From the NCBI GenBank assembly GCA_014804185.1, contig JAAVAG010000068.1, forward strand, positions 1-11,232: a stretch of 11,232 bases of DNA, read 5' to 3'. Position numbers and translations under genes: made by a program. Shown piece after piece: positions 1-7,513 of this stretch (positions within the stretch are counted from its first letter, which is position 1; each line of letters opens with the position of its first letter). This DNA comes from Lachnospiraceae bacterium. GTDB lineage: Bacteria; Bacillota; Clostridia; Lachnospirales; Lachnospiraceae. Below the pieces are notes generated by a model, which saw only the letters and a program-made list of their open reading frames with translations, made no database searches and was not told the origin of the DNA.

Positions 1-259
1 GAGCCTGCATCTGAGTATCTGTCTCATATTCCAGTTCGATCCGGTATACCCCCGGTTTCAGGCTGATGTCCTTGTATATCACTGCATTTTCCACACTGAT
101 TCCTTGTTCAAAATAAAAAGTGTCTTTATACTGGAATGTCTTACAAGGCAATATTATCTGAATGAGGAAAAAAGACACAACTAAAAAGAAAAAGGCTGCG
201 GCAACCTGAAATAATTTCTTTTTCCATATATTAAGACTTTTTACTCTGTCTGCCAACAT
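1..259 (-). CDS. Membrane-anchored hypothetical protein, N-terminal part only
   Basis: Only the first 86 codons are present; the gene continues past the left edge. The ATG at 259 is preceded by GAGGAAAACT, a good Shine-Dalgarno site. The protein begins with a short basic stretch (residues about 5-16, rich in Lys/Arg), followed by one hydrophobic segment at about 17-38 that looks like a signal anchor or uncleaved signal peptide. The rest would face outside the cell. Residues 55-85 (LKPGVYRIELEYETD region) alternate in a way that suggests a beta-sandwich extracellular fold, which is inference only. I do not recognise a family and assign no function. It has its own candidate promoter and lies beyond the fucO terminator, so it is probably a separate transcription unit. 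The reading frame is secure because of the start context and uninterrupted coding. Confidence 0.8.
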   Translation of the reverse strand, partial: MLADRVKSLNIWKKKLFQVAAAFFFLVVSFFLIQIILPCKTFQYKDTFYFEQGISVENAVIYKDISLKPGVYRIELEYETDTQMQA

Positions 260-299
260 AGTTTTCCTCGCATTTGCATATTAAAAATCTCAAGCCACG

Positions 300-328
300 A
301 GTATATCACAGCGAAAACAAAAAAACAA
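300..328 (-). promoter_or_regulatory. Candidate promoter of the left-edge membrane protein gene
   Basis: Read on the minus strand, TTGTTT (323-328) is followed after 17 bp by TATACT (300-305). TG stands one base ahead of the -10 box (TGATATACT), an extended -10 element. The predicted start of transcription is near 293, giving a leader of about 35 nt before the ATG at 259. It lies just downstream of the fucO terminator, which fits an independent unit. The -35 box is poor (3 of 6), so the call rests on the -10 region. Confidence 0.45.
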
Positions 329-347
329 TGTTTTCAGTATGTTCTTT

Positions 348-390
348 CATAATAAATCTGCGGCGGAGAGGATTTTCCCCGCCGCCGCAG
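348..390 (-). terminator. Rho-independent terminator after fucO
   Basis: On the minus strand, 11 bases past the fucO stop codon, a perfect 9 bp GC-rich stem (CTGCGGCGG at 382-390 with CCGCCGCAG at 358-366) encloses a further partly paired GGGGA/TCCTC stem with a small A-rich loop. It is followed by the T-rich run ATTTATTAT (349-357). No T run follows in the other direction, so it acts on leftward transcripts. Confidence 0.88.
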
Positions 391-401
391 GATAGCGTTT
401 C

Positions 402-1550
402 TTACAGCAGTGATTCGTACAGTCTGGTAATATCTTCTACGCTGGTTTCTTTGGGATTTCCGGGGCGGCATGCGTCGTCATAGGCGGACTGTGCCAGGAA
501 CGGAATATCCTCGCGCTTTACGATATCTCTCAGGTTGTCAGGGATGCCCACATCCTGGGACAGTTTCTTTACTGCGTCTACGGCAGCTTTTCTGTACTGT
601 TCCACGGACATGGATTCGGTTCCCTCTACGCCCATAGCCTGTGCGATATATTTGTATTTTTCACCGGTTGCTTCGGCGTTGTACTCCATAACAGTGGGCA
701 GGATGATGGCGTTGGCGATTCCGTGGGGCGTGTCATACAGAGCGCCCAGAGGATGCGCCATGGAGTGCACGATGCCGAGCCCTACGTTGGAGAAGCCCAT
801 ACCGGCCACATACTGTCCGAGCGCCATGCCCTCGCGTCCCTCGGGGGTGTTGTCAACTGCGCCTCTTAGGGATCTGGCAATGATCTCAATGGCTTTCAGA
901 TGGAACATATCGGACAGTTCCCATGCGCCTGCCGTGATATAACCTTCGATGGCGTGAGTCAGTGCATCCATGCCGGTAGCGGCAGTCAGTCCCTTGGGCA
1001 TAGTGGACATCATATCGGGATCGATCACCGCTATAACGGGAATATCGTGGGGATCCACACATACCATTTTGCGGTTGTTCTCCACATCGGTGATCACATA
1101 ATTGATGGTAACCTCCGCGGCGGTGCCGGCTGTTGTGGGAACGGCGATGATGGGAACGCATTTATTTTTGGTATCCGCCACGCCCTCCAGACTCTTGACA
1201 TCGGCAAATTCAGGATTGTTGATAATGATACCCACAGCCTTTGCGGTATCCATGGAGGAGCCGCCGCCGATAGCGATGATATAGTCCGCTCCAGATGCCT
1301 TGAAAGAGGCCACTCCTGTCTGTACATTTTCTATGGTAGGGTTGGGCTTGATATTGGAATACAGTTCATAATGCAGCCCTGCGTTATCCAGCACATCCAG
1401 TACCTTTTTGGTTACGCCGAATTTCACCAGATCCGGGTCGGAGCACACGAAAGCTTTCTGAAAGCCTCTGCCCTTTGCCTCGTCCGCGATGGCGGAGATG
1501 GCGCCTGCGCCGTGGTAGGATGTCTCATTGAGTACAAATCTGTTTGCCAT
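402..1550 (-). CDS. fucO: Lactaldehyde reductase / L-1,2-propanediol oxidoreductase
   Basis: A 382-residue iron-containing (group III) alcohol dehydrogenase that closely resembles E. coli FucO along its whole length. Shared stretches include MANR..LNET at the start, PTTAGTAAEVTINYVITD (138-155), VCVDPHDIP (163-171) and GQYVAGMGFSNVGLG (245-259). In this family the enzyme reduces L-lactaldehyde to L-1,2-propanediol with NADH during anaerobic fucose and rhamnose use. The nucleotide-binding loop GGGSSMD is at 95-101. The expected metal ligands are present: D195, H199, H262 and H276. I chose ATG 1550, not the in-frame ATG at 1634, because it matches the family N-terminus and follows AGAGGAAACAAT. 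The gene lies 157 bp downstream of rhaB, in the same direction, and may be read from both that gene and its own promoter. Activity on other diols or aldehydes cannot be excluded. Confidence 0.95.
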   Translation of the reverse strand: MANRFVLNETSYHGAGAISAIADEAKGRGFQKAFVCSDPDLVKFGVTKKVLDVLDNAGLHYELYSNIKPNPTIENVQTGVASFKASGADYIIAIGGGSSMDTAKAVGIIINNPEFADVKSLEGVADTKNKCVPIIAVPTTAGTAAEVTINYVITDVENNRKMVCVDPHDIPVIAVIDPDMMSTMPKGLTAATGMDALTHAIEGYITAGAWELSDMFHLKAIEIIARSLRGAVDNTPEGREGMALGQYVAGMGFSNVGLGIVHSMAHPLGALYDTPHGIANAIILPTVMEYNAEATGEKYKYIAQAMGVEGTESMSVEQYRKAAVDAVKKLSQDVGIPDNLRDIVKREDIPFLAQSAYDDACRPGNPKETSVEDITRLYESLL

Positions 1551-1570
1551 ATTGTTTCCTCTCTTTCTTT

Positions 1571-1592
1571 CATCCACGTGATACGGTGGATG
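1571..1592. repeat. Short inverted repeat in the fucO leader
   Basis: CATCCAC (1571-1577) and GTGGATG (1586-1592) form a perfect 7 bp dyad around an 8 bp centre. It sits 21 bp upstream of the fucO start codon and downstream of the candidate promoter. It could be a regulator binding site or an mRNA hairpin close to the ribosome binding site. Nothing here distinguishes these, and no T run follows, so it is not a terminator. Confidence 0.5.
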
Positions 1593-1617
1593 TCTGCGTT
1601 CTGCAGCCCGTACCATT

Positions 1618-1647
1618 ATTTTCCCACATTTCACCGCATACTGTCAA
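1618..1647 (-). promoter_or_regulatory. Candidate fucO promoter
   Basis: Read on the minus strand, a consensus -35 TTGACA (1642-1647) is followed after 18 bp by GAAAAT (1618-1623, 4 of 6 matches to TATAAT). The predicted transcription start is near 1611, giving a leader of about 60 nt that contains the dyad at 1571-1592. The weak -10 suggests an activated or low-level promoter. Confidence 0.42.
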
Positions 1648-1707
1648 GTTTTCTGAAAAAATTTCGCAAGAGAGGAAAAGATGAGCAACAATTCTGCTGC
1701 AAAGCGC

Positions 1708-3120
1708 TTATTTTTCGTACGTTTTTACCGCGAAAGAGTCAAAGATACACTTTCTCGCTGCAGTCAGATCCTTGATTTCGCCGGCAGAGAGCATCTGTAC
1801 GGTCACATTGCCGATGGCTGTTGCCTCCGAGGGACCCGCATAAACCGTGCGGCCGGTGTATGCCGCGGTCAGTCTGTTCAGATACTCCGCGTTGGAACCG
1901 CCGCCCACTACATGGATGGCGCCGTAGGATCTGCCGGTCATCTGCTCGATTTCCTCTATGGTAGTTCCGTAACATTTTGCCAGGCTGTTGTATACTACGG
2001 AGGCAATTTCTCCGATGGTGCGGGGAACCTCCTGGCCGGATCTGCGGCAGGCATCCTGCACGGCTTCGATCATACTGTCAGGCGCCAGGAAACAGTCGTC
2101 ATTGCAGTCAACCAGGGATGCAATAGTTTCCCGGGAGGCCATCTCGCAGATTTCCCCAAAGGAAAGGGAGATATTCCGGGTCTCTTCCCATTCTTTTTTG
2201 ACGGACTGTATCATCCAGAGTCCCATGATATTTTTCAGATAGCGGAAACGGAAATCATAACCGCCCTCATTGGTAAAGTTGTGCGCCCGGCTTTCCGCGC
2301 TGCAGTCAGCTTCTTTTCGCTCCACGCCCATCAGCGACCATGTGCCTGAACTGATATAGACCGTGTCCGGTTGGTCGGAGGGTACGGCGAGCACGGCGGA
2401 GCCTGTGTCGTGTGAGGCGGGCAGCACAACTTTGCAGTCAAAACCCACCTGCTCCCGGATTTCATCTGTCAGATTGCCAAGCACCGTTCCGGGTCTGCTG
2501 ACCGGACGGAAGATATGTGCGGGATACCCCAGCATCCGGATCAGCTCCAGATCCCAGTTTTTTGTGACCGGACTGAGCAGGCCGCTGGTGGAACTTTCCG
2601 TGTATTCATTGGCTTTCACGCCGCTGAGCAGGTAATGAAAATAGTCCGGCAGAAACAGTAGATCCGCTGCCTGTGCCAGATATTCCGGGTGCGTGTGTTT
2701 GACTGCCTGCAGCTGGTATATGGTATTGTAAATAGCTTTTTGTATTCCGGTGCGTCCATAGAGCGCCTCCTCGGATATGATCTCGTATACCTTTTCATCC
2801 ATACCGGCGGTGCGTCCATCCCGGTAGCCTACCGCATTGCCCAGCATCTGTCCCTGAGCATCCAGCAGCACGAAATCCACACCCCAGGTATCTATGCCCA
2901 CGCTCTCCGGAATTTTGCCGGCCTCCCGGCATTTGCGCATTCCCGTCAGAATTTCCGCGAAAAGCTGTTTTACATCCCAGCACATTTCCCCGTCTTTCTC
3001 TTTCATGCCGTTTGGAAAACGGTGCATCTCCTCCAGATACATCCGTCCGTTTTCCAGATGTGCCAGAATATGGCGGCCGCTGGATGCGCCAATGTCCACC
3101 CCCAGATAATATTTCCCCAT
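1708..3120 (-). CDS. rhaB: L-rhamnulokinase
   Basis: A 470-residue FGGY-family sugar kinase. By family knowledge it phosphorylates L-rhamnulose to L-rhamnulose-1-phosphate with ATP in the cytoplasm, the second step of L-rhamnose breakdown. Visible signatures are the first phosphate-binding loop DIGASSGR (9-16), DTWGVDFVLLD (77-87), typical of rhamnulokinases, SHDTGSAV with the presumed catalytic base D238, SSGTWSLMG (257-265), KNIMGLW (296-302) and the second-domain ATP motif GGGSN (406-410). ATG 3120 follows AAAGGAG at 8 nt spacing and matches the family N-terminus, so the in-frame ATG at 3165 is not used. The length is normal for the family. rhaA (isomerase) and rhaD (aldolase) are not beside it, but fucO, which handles the lactaldehyde made later in the pathway, is directly downstream. 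Related ketose kinases are less likely given the DTWGVDF motif. Confidence 0.94.
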   Translation of the reverse strand: MGKYYLGVDIGASSGRHILAHLENGRMYLEEMHRFPNGMKEKDGEMCWDVKQLFAEILTGMRKCREAGKIPESVGIDTWGVDFVLLDAQGQMLGNAVGYRDGRTAGMDEKVYEIISEEALYGRTGIQKAIYNTIYQLQAVKHTHPEYLAQAADLLFLPDYFHYLLSGVKANEYTESSTSGLLSPVTKNWDLELIRMLGYPAHIFRPVSRPGTVLGNLTDEIREQVGFDCKVVLPASHDTGSAVLAVPSDQPDTVYISSGTWSLMGVERKEADCSAESRAHNFTNEGGYDFRFRYLKNIMGLWMIQSVKKEWEETRNISLSFGEICEMASRETIASLVDCNDDCFLAPDSMIEAVQDACRRSGQEVPRTIGEIASVVYNSLAKCYGTTIEEIEQMTGRSYGAIHVVGGGSNAEYLNRLTAAYTGRTVYAGPSEATAIGNVTVQMLSAGEIKDLTAARKCIFDSFAVKTYEK

Positions 3121-3147
3121 AAATATGCTCCTTTCTTTTGATTCCGT

Positions 3148-3185
3148 AAGCAGCCCGCGCAGCATGGCGCCGGTTGTGGCTGCTT
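3148..3185. repeat. Inverted repeat ahead of rhaB
   Basis: AAGCAGCC (3148-3155) and GGCTGCTT (3178-3185) form a perfect 8 bp dyad separated by 22 bp of GC-rich sequence that includes GGCGCC. It lies in the 73 bp gap between the ligase-like gene and rhaB, about 28 bp upstream of the rhaB start and downstream of the candidate promoter. No T run follows on either side, so it is a poor terminator. A leader hairpin or an operator is more likely. Confidence 0.45.
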
Positions 3186-3193
3186 CGTAATAG

Positions 3194-4807
3194 TCATGTA
3201 TTTATCATAGCAGAAAGACAGGTCTGCCGCAAGGATTGCTCCCGCCGCAGCAGGCTTTCCCCTACGCCCATCAGCAGGAAAAGCTGCGTCACGTTGGCCA
3301 TAGTCTGGAAACTGAAAATATTGTTGACGGTGTAGCACAGCACACAGAAACCCAGCACATACAGCATTGGATTTTCCGCGCCTTTTTTCAGAGTGCGGCG
3401 CAGAAAGCTGATGATCAAACATGCATAGGAGAGCAGGCCGAAGACGCCGAGATTGGCCAGGACAGTGATCCATTCTCCGTGGGCATTCAAAAGCCTGTCA
3501 TTTCCGAATTGTTCTCTTACAGCGGTCAGCAGTTCCGTGTTCCGGCCGCTGTACAGATATTCGGACATACAGTCCGGGCCGGTTCCGAATATTTTATGTA
3601 ACAGATCCTGACTTTCCCAGATCTTTATGCCTGCGGACCAGGTGCCGCCTCTGGAACTGGCCCACTCCCTGGAAAAGGTAAACAGGCTGTTGCCGTACAG
3701 GCCGCTCACACCCTGGGGCAGCGTTGTATTCAGCAGGGCAGTCAGAAGATACAGCGCCAGTCCCGCGGCCGCGGCTGCGGAGACCATTGTACGTATTTTT
3801 TCCCAGGCGGAAGTATTGCAGGTGCCGTCGGAGTTCTGTTGTCTGACGATCAGGCAGATGGCCAGACTTACCGGAGTGGCCACACAGGGAAAAATGGTGT
3901 TGGTGAGCAGCTGCATGGGGACTGACAGAAAGGTAACGGCGTCGGGAAACAGTTTATTGACGGTAAGACATGCCAGGCAGGCCAGGCAAAAGAGAAACAG
4001 CAGTTCTGTGAAACGCTGCATTTTGTCGGGATTGTCCACCGAAAAGCAGAAAAGCGCAAAATAAACCGCTGCCAGAGCCAGAATGCCGCTGTCGCTTCCC
4101 TGGGTGATGCCTGCGGCAAGTCCGATCAGAGAGAGCAGGGCGAAGCCCGCGGTCAGCCGCATTTCTTTTGCGGTTTTGCCCGGCGTTCGATTCCAGTAGG
4201 CAAGGAGGCTGAAGCAGACAAGCACCGACCAATAGCCGCAGTACCAGTTGACATTGCCGATGGTGGAGATAAAGGCCGGTCCGGCGTAGTCCATCTGTAT
4301 CGGGTATATGCCATAGCGGTTTAAGAGTCCCAGAGCAAATACGACCGTGGTTACCCCAAGGAGCAGGGCGTACAGCCATTTTTCTCCCAGAAAACTTCTG
4401 GACAGTGCAAAATAGGAGGCGATCAGCGCCAGATGGGTCAGCAGTCCCATGGGCCATGTATCGCTGCCAAGCAGCGCATGTTCCTGATACTCGCTGAGCA
4501 GATAGGATATGATCAGGCTGACCAGGTAACACAGCATACAGATATCCGTAGCCGAAATGCGGCTTTTCAGCGTAGCGCCGAAAGCCTTTCGATTTCCCAT
4601 ATAAGTCACAATACAGTAAAAACATGCGGCGGCAAGCGCGGCAAACGCCAGTGGGAAACCAACGCTCCTGAAAAAGGCGGCTTTATCCGAACCAATATAT
4701 CCGTATCCCTCTGTAAAATAAAACGGCATGATTCCCGCGGCTGCTATGATGTAGAGCCATGAGACGGCGGCAGCTGCCCGCCCGGCATAAATTTTTATCC
4801 TCTGCAT
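3194..4807 (-). CDS. O-antigen ligase / polymerase-like polytopic membrane protein
   Basis: A 537-residue protein with about 11-13 hydrophobic segments. It fits the O-antigen ligase/Wzy_C superfamily (WaaL-like), whose members move or join undecaprenyl-linked glycans at the outer face of the membrane. Family-like marks are the membrane segment near STIGNVNWYCGYW (181-193), ITQGSDSGIL (234-243), and a large outside loop at about 365-445 containing R386, W390 and IFGTGPD (406-412). The loop closes with NAHGEWITVLANLGVFG (441-457), where H443 matches the His-before-last-helices pattern. In a Gram-positive host the substrate would be a wall, capsular or exopolysaccharide, or a glycoprotein glycan, not LPS. 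ATG 4807 follows AGGGA at 8 nt spacing, only 17 bp after the previous gene, so co-expression is likely. The superfamily call is firm; ligase versus polymerase is undecided. Confidence 0.78.
   Translation of the reverse strand: MQRIKIYAGRAAAAVSWLYIIAAAGIMPFYFTEGYGYIGSDKAAFFRSVGFPLAFAALAAACFYCIVTYMGNRKAFGATLKSRISATDICMLCYLVSLIISYLLSEYQEHALLGSDTWPMGLLTHLALIASYFALSRSFLGEKWLYALLLGVTTVVFALGLLNRYGIYPIQMDYAGPAFISTIGNVNWYCGYWSVLVCFSLLAYWNRTPGKTAKEMRLTAGFALLSLIGLAAGITQGSDSGILALAAVYFALFCFSVDNPDKMQRFTELLFLFCLACLACLTVNKLFPDAVTFLSVPMQLLTNTIFPCVATPVSLAICLIVRQQNSDGTCNTSAWEKIRTMVSAAAAAGLALYLLTALLNTTLPQGVSGLYGNSLFTFSREWASSRGGTWSAGIKIWESQDLLHKIFGTGPDCMSEYLYSGRNTELLTAVREQFGNDRLLNAHGEWITVLANLGVFGLLSYACLIISFLRRTLKKGAENPMLYVLGFCVLCYTVNNIFSFQTMANVTQLFLLMGVGESLLRREQSLRQTCLSAMINT
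3204..3232 (-). promoter_or_regulatory. Candidate rhaB promoter
   Basis: Read on the minus strand, TTGCGG (3227-3232) and TATGAT (3204-3209) are 17 bp apart. TG stands one base ahead of the -10 box (TGCTATGAT), giving an extended -10. It overlaps the last codons of the ligase-like gene and would start transcription near 3197, about 77 nt before the rhaB ATG. The -35 box is weak (3 of 6), as often seen at activator-dependent sugar promoters. That would let rhaB be regulated apart from the five-gene unit upstream. Confidence 0.42.
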
Positions 4808-4824
4808 TTTCTTTGTCCCTGCTT

Positions 4825-5910
4825 TTATGAACTTTTGTCTTCCGCTTCATCATAGCTGTTTTTATGCTGTCCGTCAATACAGCGGTTATACGCTCCGTAA
4901 ACCTGCTGTATCATGACCAGGCCTATGGGCCCCAGAAAAATGCCGCCAAGGCCGAAGAGCTGAAGACCCGCATAGACGGCAACCAGGATGGCCACAGGAT
5001 AGACGCCTACCTTGGCGCCGATCAGCCTGGGCTCCATAAATTCCCGGATCAGCGCGCAGGCCACGTAGAGAATGACGCAGGCGGCGGCTTTCAGATACAT
5101 CCCCTGAATCAGCTGCCAGACGGCCAGGGGGATCAGGACAATACCCGTGCCGATAAAGGGAAGCACATCCAGAATGCCCGCCAGCAGTCCCCACAGGACG
5201 CCGTATTCCACACCGGAAAACCCAAGCACGGACATGGCAAGCCCTCCGATAACCAGCATAATGATGAGCTGCGCCTTGATAAAAGTTGCGATGTACAGGA
5301 TGACTCTCACCACGACTTCCAGCGCCATGCGGCTTCCCGCCTCCACGGCCATTTTGTCCAGAATTTCGTCATAATCCTTTGCCAGCAGTACGGTGGCAAT
5401 GACGGTAATTCCGATAAATCCGATCATAGAAATCAGGCTTTGCGCATACCCCCAGGTGTGGTTTAGCAGCTCGGGCAGTACCTGTCCCTGAAAATCATCT
5501 ACCAGAATATTGATTTTTTCGATGACCAGTTCTTCGATGTAGACCGTGTCTGCACCGAATATGTTTTCCAGACCGCTGCAGCACTCGTGGATAAAGATAT
5601 TGATCTGTACCTGAAAATCGTCCACACTGTCCGCAATAACAGGGAAAAACTGCATAATGACGGTGATCAGAATCCAGGCCGCGACAGCGATCAGGATGCC
5701 GAAAAAAATAATAAAGATAACGGCCAGAAACTGTTTTTTAATATGGGTTTTTTTCTGGATGTCGTCCAGCATGGGATAAAACATTGTGAGAAAAAGCACC
5801 GCTATAAGAATGGGGGCCAGAAGAGGACACAGATACTTGAGAAAAAAATAGACTGCCCCCACGATCAGGGACAGCGCTATATATTTGTTGCGTATGATTT
5901 TGTCAGTCAT
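4825..5910 (-). CDS. AI-2E / PerM / YtvI-family membrane transporter
   Basis: A 361-residue polytopic protein of the AI-2E family transporter superfamily (E. coli YdiK, PerM and TqsA; Bacillus YtvI). It has hydrophobic segments at about 10-25, 28-45, 60-90, 155-177, 200-230, 235-262, 270-287 and 303-336, with a hydrophilic extracytoplasmic region at about 93-150. Family marks are the LLAGILDVLPFIGTGIVLIP loop (242-261), REFMEPRLIGAKVGVYP (289-305) and LFGLGGIFLGPIG (318-330). Members export small molecules or have unknown substrates. The LPFIGTG and EPR..G..VG patterns and length also fit the sporulation-associated YtvI branch, but I cannot place it. I chose ATG 5910 (upstream GGTGGGATCGGTT) and not 6066, because the longer form would run into the RluA gene and adds an atypical N-terminus. 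It is 40 bp after the RluA gene and 17 bp before the ligase-like gene. Confidence 0.85.
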   Translation of the reverse strand: MTDKIIRNKYIALSLIVGAVYFFLKYLCPLLAPILIAVLFLTMFYPMLDDIQKKTHIKKQFLAVIFIIFFGILIAVAAWILITVIMQFFPVIADSVDDFQVQINIFIHECCSGLENIFGADTVYIEELVIEKINILVDDFQGQVLPELLNHTWGYAQSLISMIGFIGITVIATVLLAKDYDEILDKMAVEAGSRMALEVVVRVILYIATFIKAQLIIMLVIGGLAMSVLGFSGVEYGVLWGLLAGILDVLPFIGTGIVLIPLAVWQLIQGMYLKAAACVILYVACALIREFMEPRLIGAKVGVYPVAILVAVYAGLQLFGLGGIFLGPIGLVMIQQVYGAYNRCIDGQHKNSYDEAEDKSS

Positions 5911-5950
5911 AACCGATCCCACCGTTTCTCTGTTTTCTGCGAAGTCCGCG

Positions 5951-6733
5951 TCAGTGTTTGGGATTAGTATGAACGGTTTCAGGAAAAAAATTCCGAAAAA
6001 GTGTAAAAGCTTTGTTTTCGGGGCTGACATTATATTCCATTGTTCTGCCGCTCTCCGGGTGTGCAAAATCCAGATGATAGGCGCAGAGAGCGGTATTGCC
6101 GATCAGCAGGGAATTACTGATCAGATCGGACATTTCATTTCCGTATTTCTGATCGCCCAGCATGGGGCAGCCCATATGGGACAATTGCACCCTGATCTGA
6201 TGAAAACGGCCTGTGAGCAGACTGACGTCCAGCAGGCTGACCTGAACGGGTGCGCCCCAGGCTTCCTTGGTATCATGCCGGGCGCCGATCTCCACATTGC
6301 AGGTATCCAGCAGCCTGTAGTGCATGACCGCTTTTTTGCCTCCGGCGCGGGAAGATGCGGTGACTCTGGCCATACTGCCGTCCCGGACCAGATAATTCAT
6401 GACCTGATCCTCCTGCAGAGATGGCTTTCCGCAGACAGCGGCAAAATAACGCTTATGCAGCGATTTGTTCTTCAGTTCTTCGTTCAGAACCGCAGAGGCC
6501 AGCCGTGTCTTTCCGAAAACCAGCAAACCTTCTACCGGCTGGTCAAGGCGGTGGATCACGCCTAAGTAGGGGGTTTTTCCCGGCTGTCCGTCTCGGCGGG
6601 ACTGTGCCGCCAGATAGTTTTTTAATTCGCTGACCACATCCATCTGCCCGATTCTGGCGGCCTGGGTGGCGATGCCGGCAGGCTTATGGATGACCAGAAT
6701 GTCGCTGTCCTCATATAAAATCTGTGTTTTCAT
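5951..6733 (-). CDS. RluA-family RNA pseudouridine synthase
   Basis: A 260-residue protein of the RluA/RsuA-type pseudouridine synthases, which isomerise uridine in rRNA or tRNA. The catalytic motif is HRLDQPVEGLLVFGKT (61-76), with the nucleophilic aspartate D64. The ILVIHKPAG start motif (12-20) and the closing TGRFHQIRVQLSHMGCPMLGD motif (about 174-194) are both typical. The usual HRLDxxTSG has become HRLDQPVEG here, which does not touch the aspartate. There is no N-terminal S4 domain, so the protein is the short form. ATG 6733 follows AAGGAT at close spacing. It lies 29 bp after the response regulator with no terminator between, so it is probably part of the same transcript. The modified RNA position cannot be predicted. 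Confidence 0.9.
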   Translation of the reverse strand: MKTQILYEDSDILVIHKPAGIATQAARIGQMDVVSELKNYLAAQSRRDGQPGKTPYLGVIHRLDQPVEGLLVFGKTRLASAVLNEELKNKSLHKRYFAAVCGKPSLQEDQVMNYLVRDGSMARVTASSRAGGKKAVMHYRLLDTCNVEIGARHDTKEAWGAPVQVSLLDVSLLTGRFHQIRVQLSHMGCPMLGDQKYGNEMSDLISNSLLIGNTALCAYHLDFAHPESGRTMEYNVSPENKAFTLFRNFFPETVHTNPKH

Positions 6734-6762
6734 AAATATCCTTATATCATGGTTTGAAAGAA

Positions 6763-7455
6763 TTATACCTTGAAGCGGTATCCAACTCCCCAGATTGTCT
6801 CGATGTATTGCGGTTTGGCAGTGTCAAACTCTATTTTTTCACGAATTTTCTTGATATGCACCGTCACGGTGGCGATATCTCCGATGGAATCCATGTCCCA
6901 TATCTCGCGGAACAGTTCCTCCTTGGTAAACACATGGTTCGGATTCTCCGCCAGAAAGGTGAGGAGATCAAACTCTTTTGTGGTAAAAGTTTTTTCTTCA
7001 CCGTTCACATAGACGCGTCGGGCCGTCTTATCGATGCGCAGACCACGGATTTCCACAATATCGTTCTGCGGTTTCTGGTAAATGCCCACCAGCCGGTCAT
7101 ATCTGGCCAGATGCGCCTTTACCCGCGCCACCAGTTCGCTGGGGCTGAAAGGCTTGGTCATATAATCGTCCGCTCCCAGTCCCAGGCCGCGGATCTTATC
7201 AATATCGTCCTTTTTGGCGGATACCATCAGAATGGGAATATTCTTTTGCTCCCGGATCTTTTTGCAGACCTCGAAGCCATCCATTCCGGGAAGCATCAGA
7301 TCCAGCACCACCAGGTCAAAATCGCCGTTTAAGGCGGTCTGCAGCCCCACATCCCCTGTATTTTCAATCTGTACCTGAAAATCACTTAACTCCAGATAAT
7401 CTTTTTCCAGGTCCGCGATGGCTTCCTCGTCCTCAATGATCAAAATTTTACTCAT
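6763..7455 (-). CDS. OmpR/PhoB-type response regulator
   Basis: A 230-residue two-domain transcription factor. The receiver domain (about 3-115) has the acidic pocket E8-D9-E10, the phospho-acceptor D52 in LVVLDLMLPGMDG, the Ser at 79 and K101 in DDYMTKPF. The C-terminal winged-helix DNA-binding domain (about 132-230) shows the usual FTTKEFDLLTFLAENPNHVFTKEELF stretch and the TVTVHIKKIREKI recognition helix, ending in WGVGYRF. Phosphorylation by the kinase encoded just upstream is expected to switch its DNA binding. ATG 7455 follows a near-perfect GGAGGT at 6 nt spacing. It starts 58 bp after the kinase stop codon. All key residues are intact. Its targets are unknown, though autoregulation is common in the family. 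Confidence 0.95.
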   Translation of the reverse strand: MSKILIIEDEEAIADLEKDYLELSDFQVQIENTGDVGLQTALNGDFDLVVLDLMLPGMDGFEVCKKIREQKNIPILMVSAKKDDIDKIRGLGLGADDYMTKPFSPSELVARVKAHLARYDRLVGIYQKPQNDIVEIRGLRIDKTARRVYVNGEEKTFTTKEFDLLTFLAENPNHVFTKEELFREIWDMDSIGDIATVTVHIKKIREKIEFDTAKPQYIETIWGVGYRFKV

Positions 7456-7513
7456 CTCTATACCTCCATGCCCGGTGTATCGGGTTTTCTGTCAAAAGTT
7501 TTGGATGATCTCT

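Noticed and set aside
900..1775. Plus-strand ORF of 291 codons opposite fucO
   Set aside because: It is a shadow of fucO: Gly/His/Asp-rich translation with no recognisable motif, and it runs across the fucO promoter region.
1681..2349. Plus-strand ORF of 222 codons with a convincing AGAGGAAAAG site ahead of its ATG, antisense to rhaB
   Set aside because: It lies almost wholly inside the well-conserved rhaB gene. Its protein is rich in His, Gly and Cys without any family pattern, as expected of a reverse-strand shadow. The ribosome-site match falls in the rhaB-fucO gap by chance.
3954..4625. Minus-strand ORF of 223 codons in another frame inside the ligase-like gene
   Set aside because: Its Arg/Pro/Gly/Cys-rich composition and lack of hydrophobic segments contrast with the membrane protein in the true frame, which continues intact through the region.
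7467..7501. TTGACA on the minus strand between kinase and regulator as a separate regulator promoter
   Set aside because: No -10-like hexamer lies 16-18 bp downstream; the sequence there is GGCATG. The CCCG/CGGG pair beside it makes only a 4 bp stem.
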